This document shows positions 5,745 through 6,870 of a DNA stretch of 6,870 nt, piece by piece. The position numbers were made by a program, and so were the translations under genes. Every line of letters starts with the position of its first letter. Within the stretch, counting starts at the first letter, position 1. The notes under the pieces are model-generated. The model ran no database searches. It was not told the origin of the DNA and saw only the letters and a list, made by a program, of their open reading frames with translations. The DNA is taken from contig JALQWO010000091.1 in NCBI GenBank assembly GCA_023258655.1, positions 1 through 6,870 on the forward strand. The letters run 5' to 3'. The DNA comes from Bacteroidia bacterium. Lineage in GTDB: Bacteria; Bacteroidota; Bacteroidia; NS11-12g; UBA955.

Positions 5745-6639
5745 ATAGGTTTCCCTCGAATACAAATTGGGCAGCTCCGATTAAATAGATGTCCTCGAAT
5801 CGGCCGTTTTGCGCAGCAAAACGGACATGCAATGGGCCGCCAGCGGTGCTGACCGCTATTTCTTGCGTTGAGGCCGGCGAAATGGAATTTCCTTGCCTTT
5901 GAAAATAGGCAATGGCGGCCGCAGTCACTCCAGTGCCACAACTCAAGGTTTCGTTCTCCACCCCGCGCTCGTAGGTGCGCATGGCAATCGATCCTTCGCC
6001 CAGAATGCTTACCGCATTTACGTTGATACCCGCCGGACTGTAAGCGTCGCTGTGTCGAATGGATCTAGCCCATGGAATGAGGTCTATGTCCGACAAATCA
6101 CCGGTTTCAAATTGTACATAGTGCGGTGAACCCGTATTCAATTCCCACTGGTCTGTGCCCAAGTGTTGGATATGTTCAACGGGGTTCATCGACAAAGCAA
6201 TGGCTCCGTCCTCCAGTTTCCAGGCGCGGTGTTCCCCATCCGGTGCCCAAAAAGATACGGTGCGCGCTGCATGAAATGGGGATCCGGGATTGGTGAGCGC
6301 CTCCGGGGTTTTGGGAAAATCTGAATGGTCATCGCCCAGTCCCAAAGAGAAGGCCCAAGCGGCAATGCATCGACCCCCGTTGCCACACATGCTGCTCAAT
6401 CCACCATCGCTGTTGAAATAGACCATCTCAAAATCATAGCCCGATTTTGGTTGTAATAGCATCAGCCCGTCGGCACCCACGCCAAACTGACGGTGACACA
6501 AGTGTGCGACCAGCGCTTTTTCCGAAGAAAAATGAAGGGGTACCTGTGACTGTAAATACGTTTGCCAGGCATGCTCTCGGTTGTCGATTAGCACAAAATC
6601 ATTCCCTGTTCCCTGGTATTTTACAAAAGGCAGTTTCAT
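5743..6639 (-). CDS. dapF: Diaminopimelate epimerase DapF
   Basis: DapF interconverts LL- and meso-2,6-diaminopimelate by a two-cysteine, cofactor-free mechanism; the product feeds peptidoglycan and lysine synthesis. The 298-residue protein carries KYQGTGNDFVLID (7-19), FGVGADGLM (52-60), then NSDGG (76-80) and MCGNGGRC (84-91) holding catalytic Cys85. Further on are NTGSPHYV (168-175) and ERGVENETLSCGTGVTAAA (224-242) holding catalytic Cys234. Both cysteines and their glycine-rich surroundings are intact, so the enzyme should be active. It is longer than the usual roughly 270 residues; the extra length is mostly a Pro/Gly-rich segment at about 102-126, between the first active-site half and the FWAPDGEHRAW strand. 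The ATG at 6639 is set by the conserved start and overlaps the stop of the preceding gene by 4 bases (ATGA), implying translational coupling and a shared transcript. Confidence 0.97.
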   Translation of the reverse strand: MKLPFVKYQGTGNDFVLIDNREHAWQTYLQSQVPLHFSSEKALVAHLCHRQFGVGADGLMLLQPKSGYDFEMVYFNSDGGLSSMCGNGGRCIAAWAFSLGLGDDHSDFPKTPEALTNPGSPFHAARTVSFWAPDGEHRAWKLEDGAIALSMNPVEHIQHLGTDQWELNTGSPHYVQFETGDLSDIDLIPWARSIRHSDAYSPAGINVNAVSILGEGSIAMRTYERGVENETLSCGTGVTAAAIAYFQRQGNSISPASTQEIAVSTAGGPLHVRFAAQNGRFEDIYLIGAAQFVFEGNL

Positions 6640-6870
6640 CGGTTTTTTAGCGTTTTTAACAAATTGGCATTGGTGACCGGGGTCAAACTTTGTTTTACAC
6701 CCACCGGAGCCGTCTGTGGATAGAAAAAGTATTGGTCGCCGAGTTGCAGGTACAACTGTTTATTCAGTTCAAACAGTAAAATATCGGTGCTGCCCGCATT
6801 CCAGAGGGTCACAGCGGTTTGGTTGCCAACACTTGAAATAATGGTCAAATGGGGAGGTCCAAACCCTGAC
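6636..6870 (-). CDS. C-terminal end of an unrecognised gene upstream of dapF (runs off the right edge)
   Basis: The reading frame is open from the right edge to a TGA at 6638-6636, giving the last 77 residues of a protein whose start lies outside the window. The fragment alternates polar and hydrophobic residues (TDILLFELNKQLYLQL, then DQYFFYPQT), suggesting beta strands, and ends in a basic tail, LLKTLKNR. No cysteine, histidine motif or transmembrane helix is visible. A TTG at 6848 could be read as a start, but the frame continues upstream of it, so a longer gene is more likely. Its stop overlaps the dapF ATG by 4 bases, so the two are almost certainly in one operon. I do not recognise the family and assign no function. 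Confidence 0.7.
   Translation of the reverse strand, partial: SGFGPPHLTIISSVGNQTAVTLWNAGSTDILLFELNKQLYLQLGDQYFFYPQTAPVGVKQSLTPVTNANLLKTLKNR

Noticed and set aside
5743..5941. Minus-strand and plus-strand frames overlapping dapF (for example 5654-5941, 5893-6129)
   Set aside because: They are shadows of dapF, whose catalytic motifs fix the true frame.

Overview
The window looks like chromosomal DNA of a member of the phylum Bacteroidota. The clues are a large protein ending in a type IX secretion (Por) sorting domain, promoter elements of the Bacteroidota type (TTG, a spacer of 19-20 bp, then TAnnTTTG) in place of -35/-10 boxes, and the lack of Shine-Dalgarno sequences before most genes. I cannot place it below phylum with confidence; the sorting domain favours a lineage with type IX secretion.

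Layout. The left part (1-1024) holds the head of the division and cell wall (dcw) cluster on the minus strand: mraZ, then rsmH, which runs off the left edge. Between mraZ and the next gene is a 269-bp divergent regulatory region (1025-1293). It carries an MraZ operator array of 10-bp repeats, a mraZ promoter, and a promoter facing the other way. On the plus strand follow an uncharacterised exported, probably outer-membrane protein (1294-2046) and lipA, lipoyl synthase (2078-2950), likely one transcript. A 130-bp gap with its own promoter leads to a gene for an 867-residue secreted beta-propeller protein with a type IX sorting tail (3081-5684), closed by a strong intrinsic terminator. From the right edge, on the minus strand, come the end of an unrecognised gene (6636-6870) and dapF, diaminopimelate epimerase (5743-6639), overlapping by 4 bases and converging on that terminator.

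How the genes fit. mraZ/rsmH and dapF all bear on envelope growth (control of the dcw cluster; meso-diaminopimelate for peptidoglycan and lysine), but they are in separate transcription units. lipA serves lipoate-dependent dehydrogenases. The 867-residue protein is an export cargo with arginine codon use unlike lipA, suggesting high expression.

No mobile element, CRISPR array, rRNA or tRNA gene was seen. The most interesting point is regulatory: besides the expected MraZ array before mraZ, there are TGGG-type pairs with the same 10-bp spacing on the opposite strand, one of them inside the promoter of the divergent outer-membrane gene. This hints that MraZ may control both directions.
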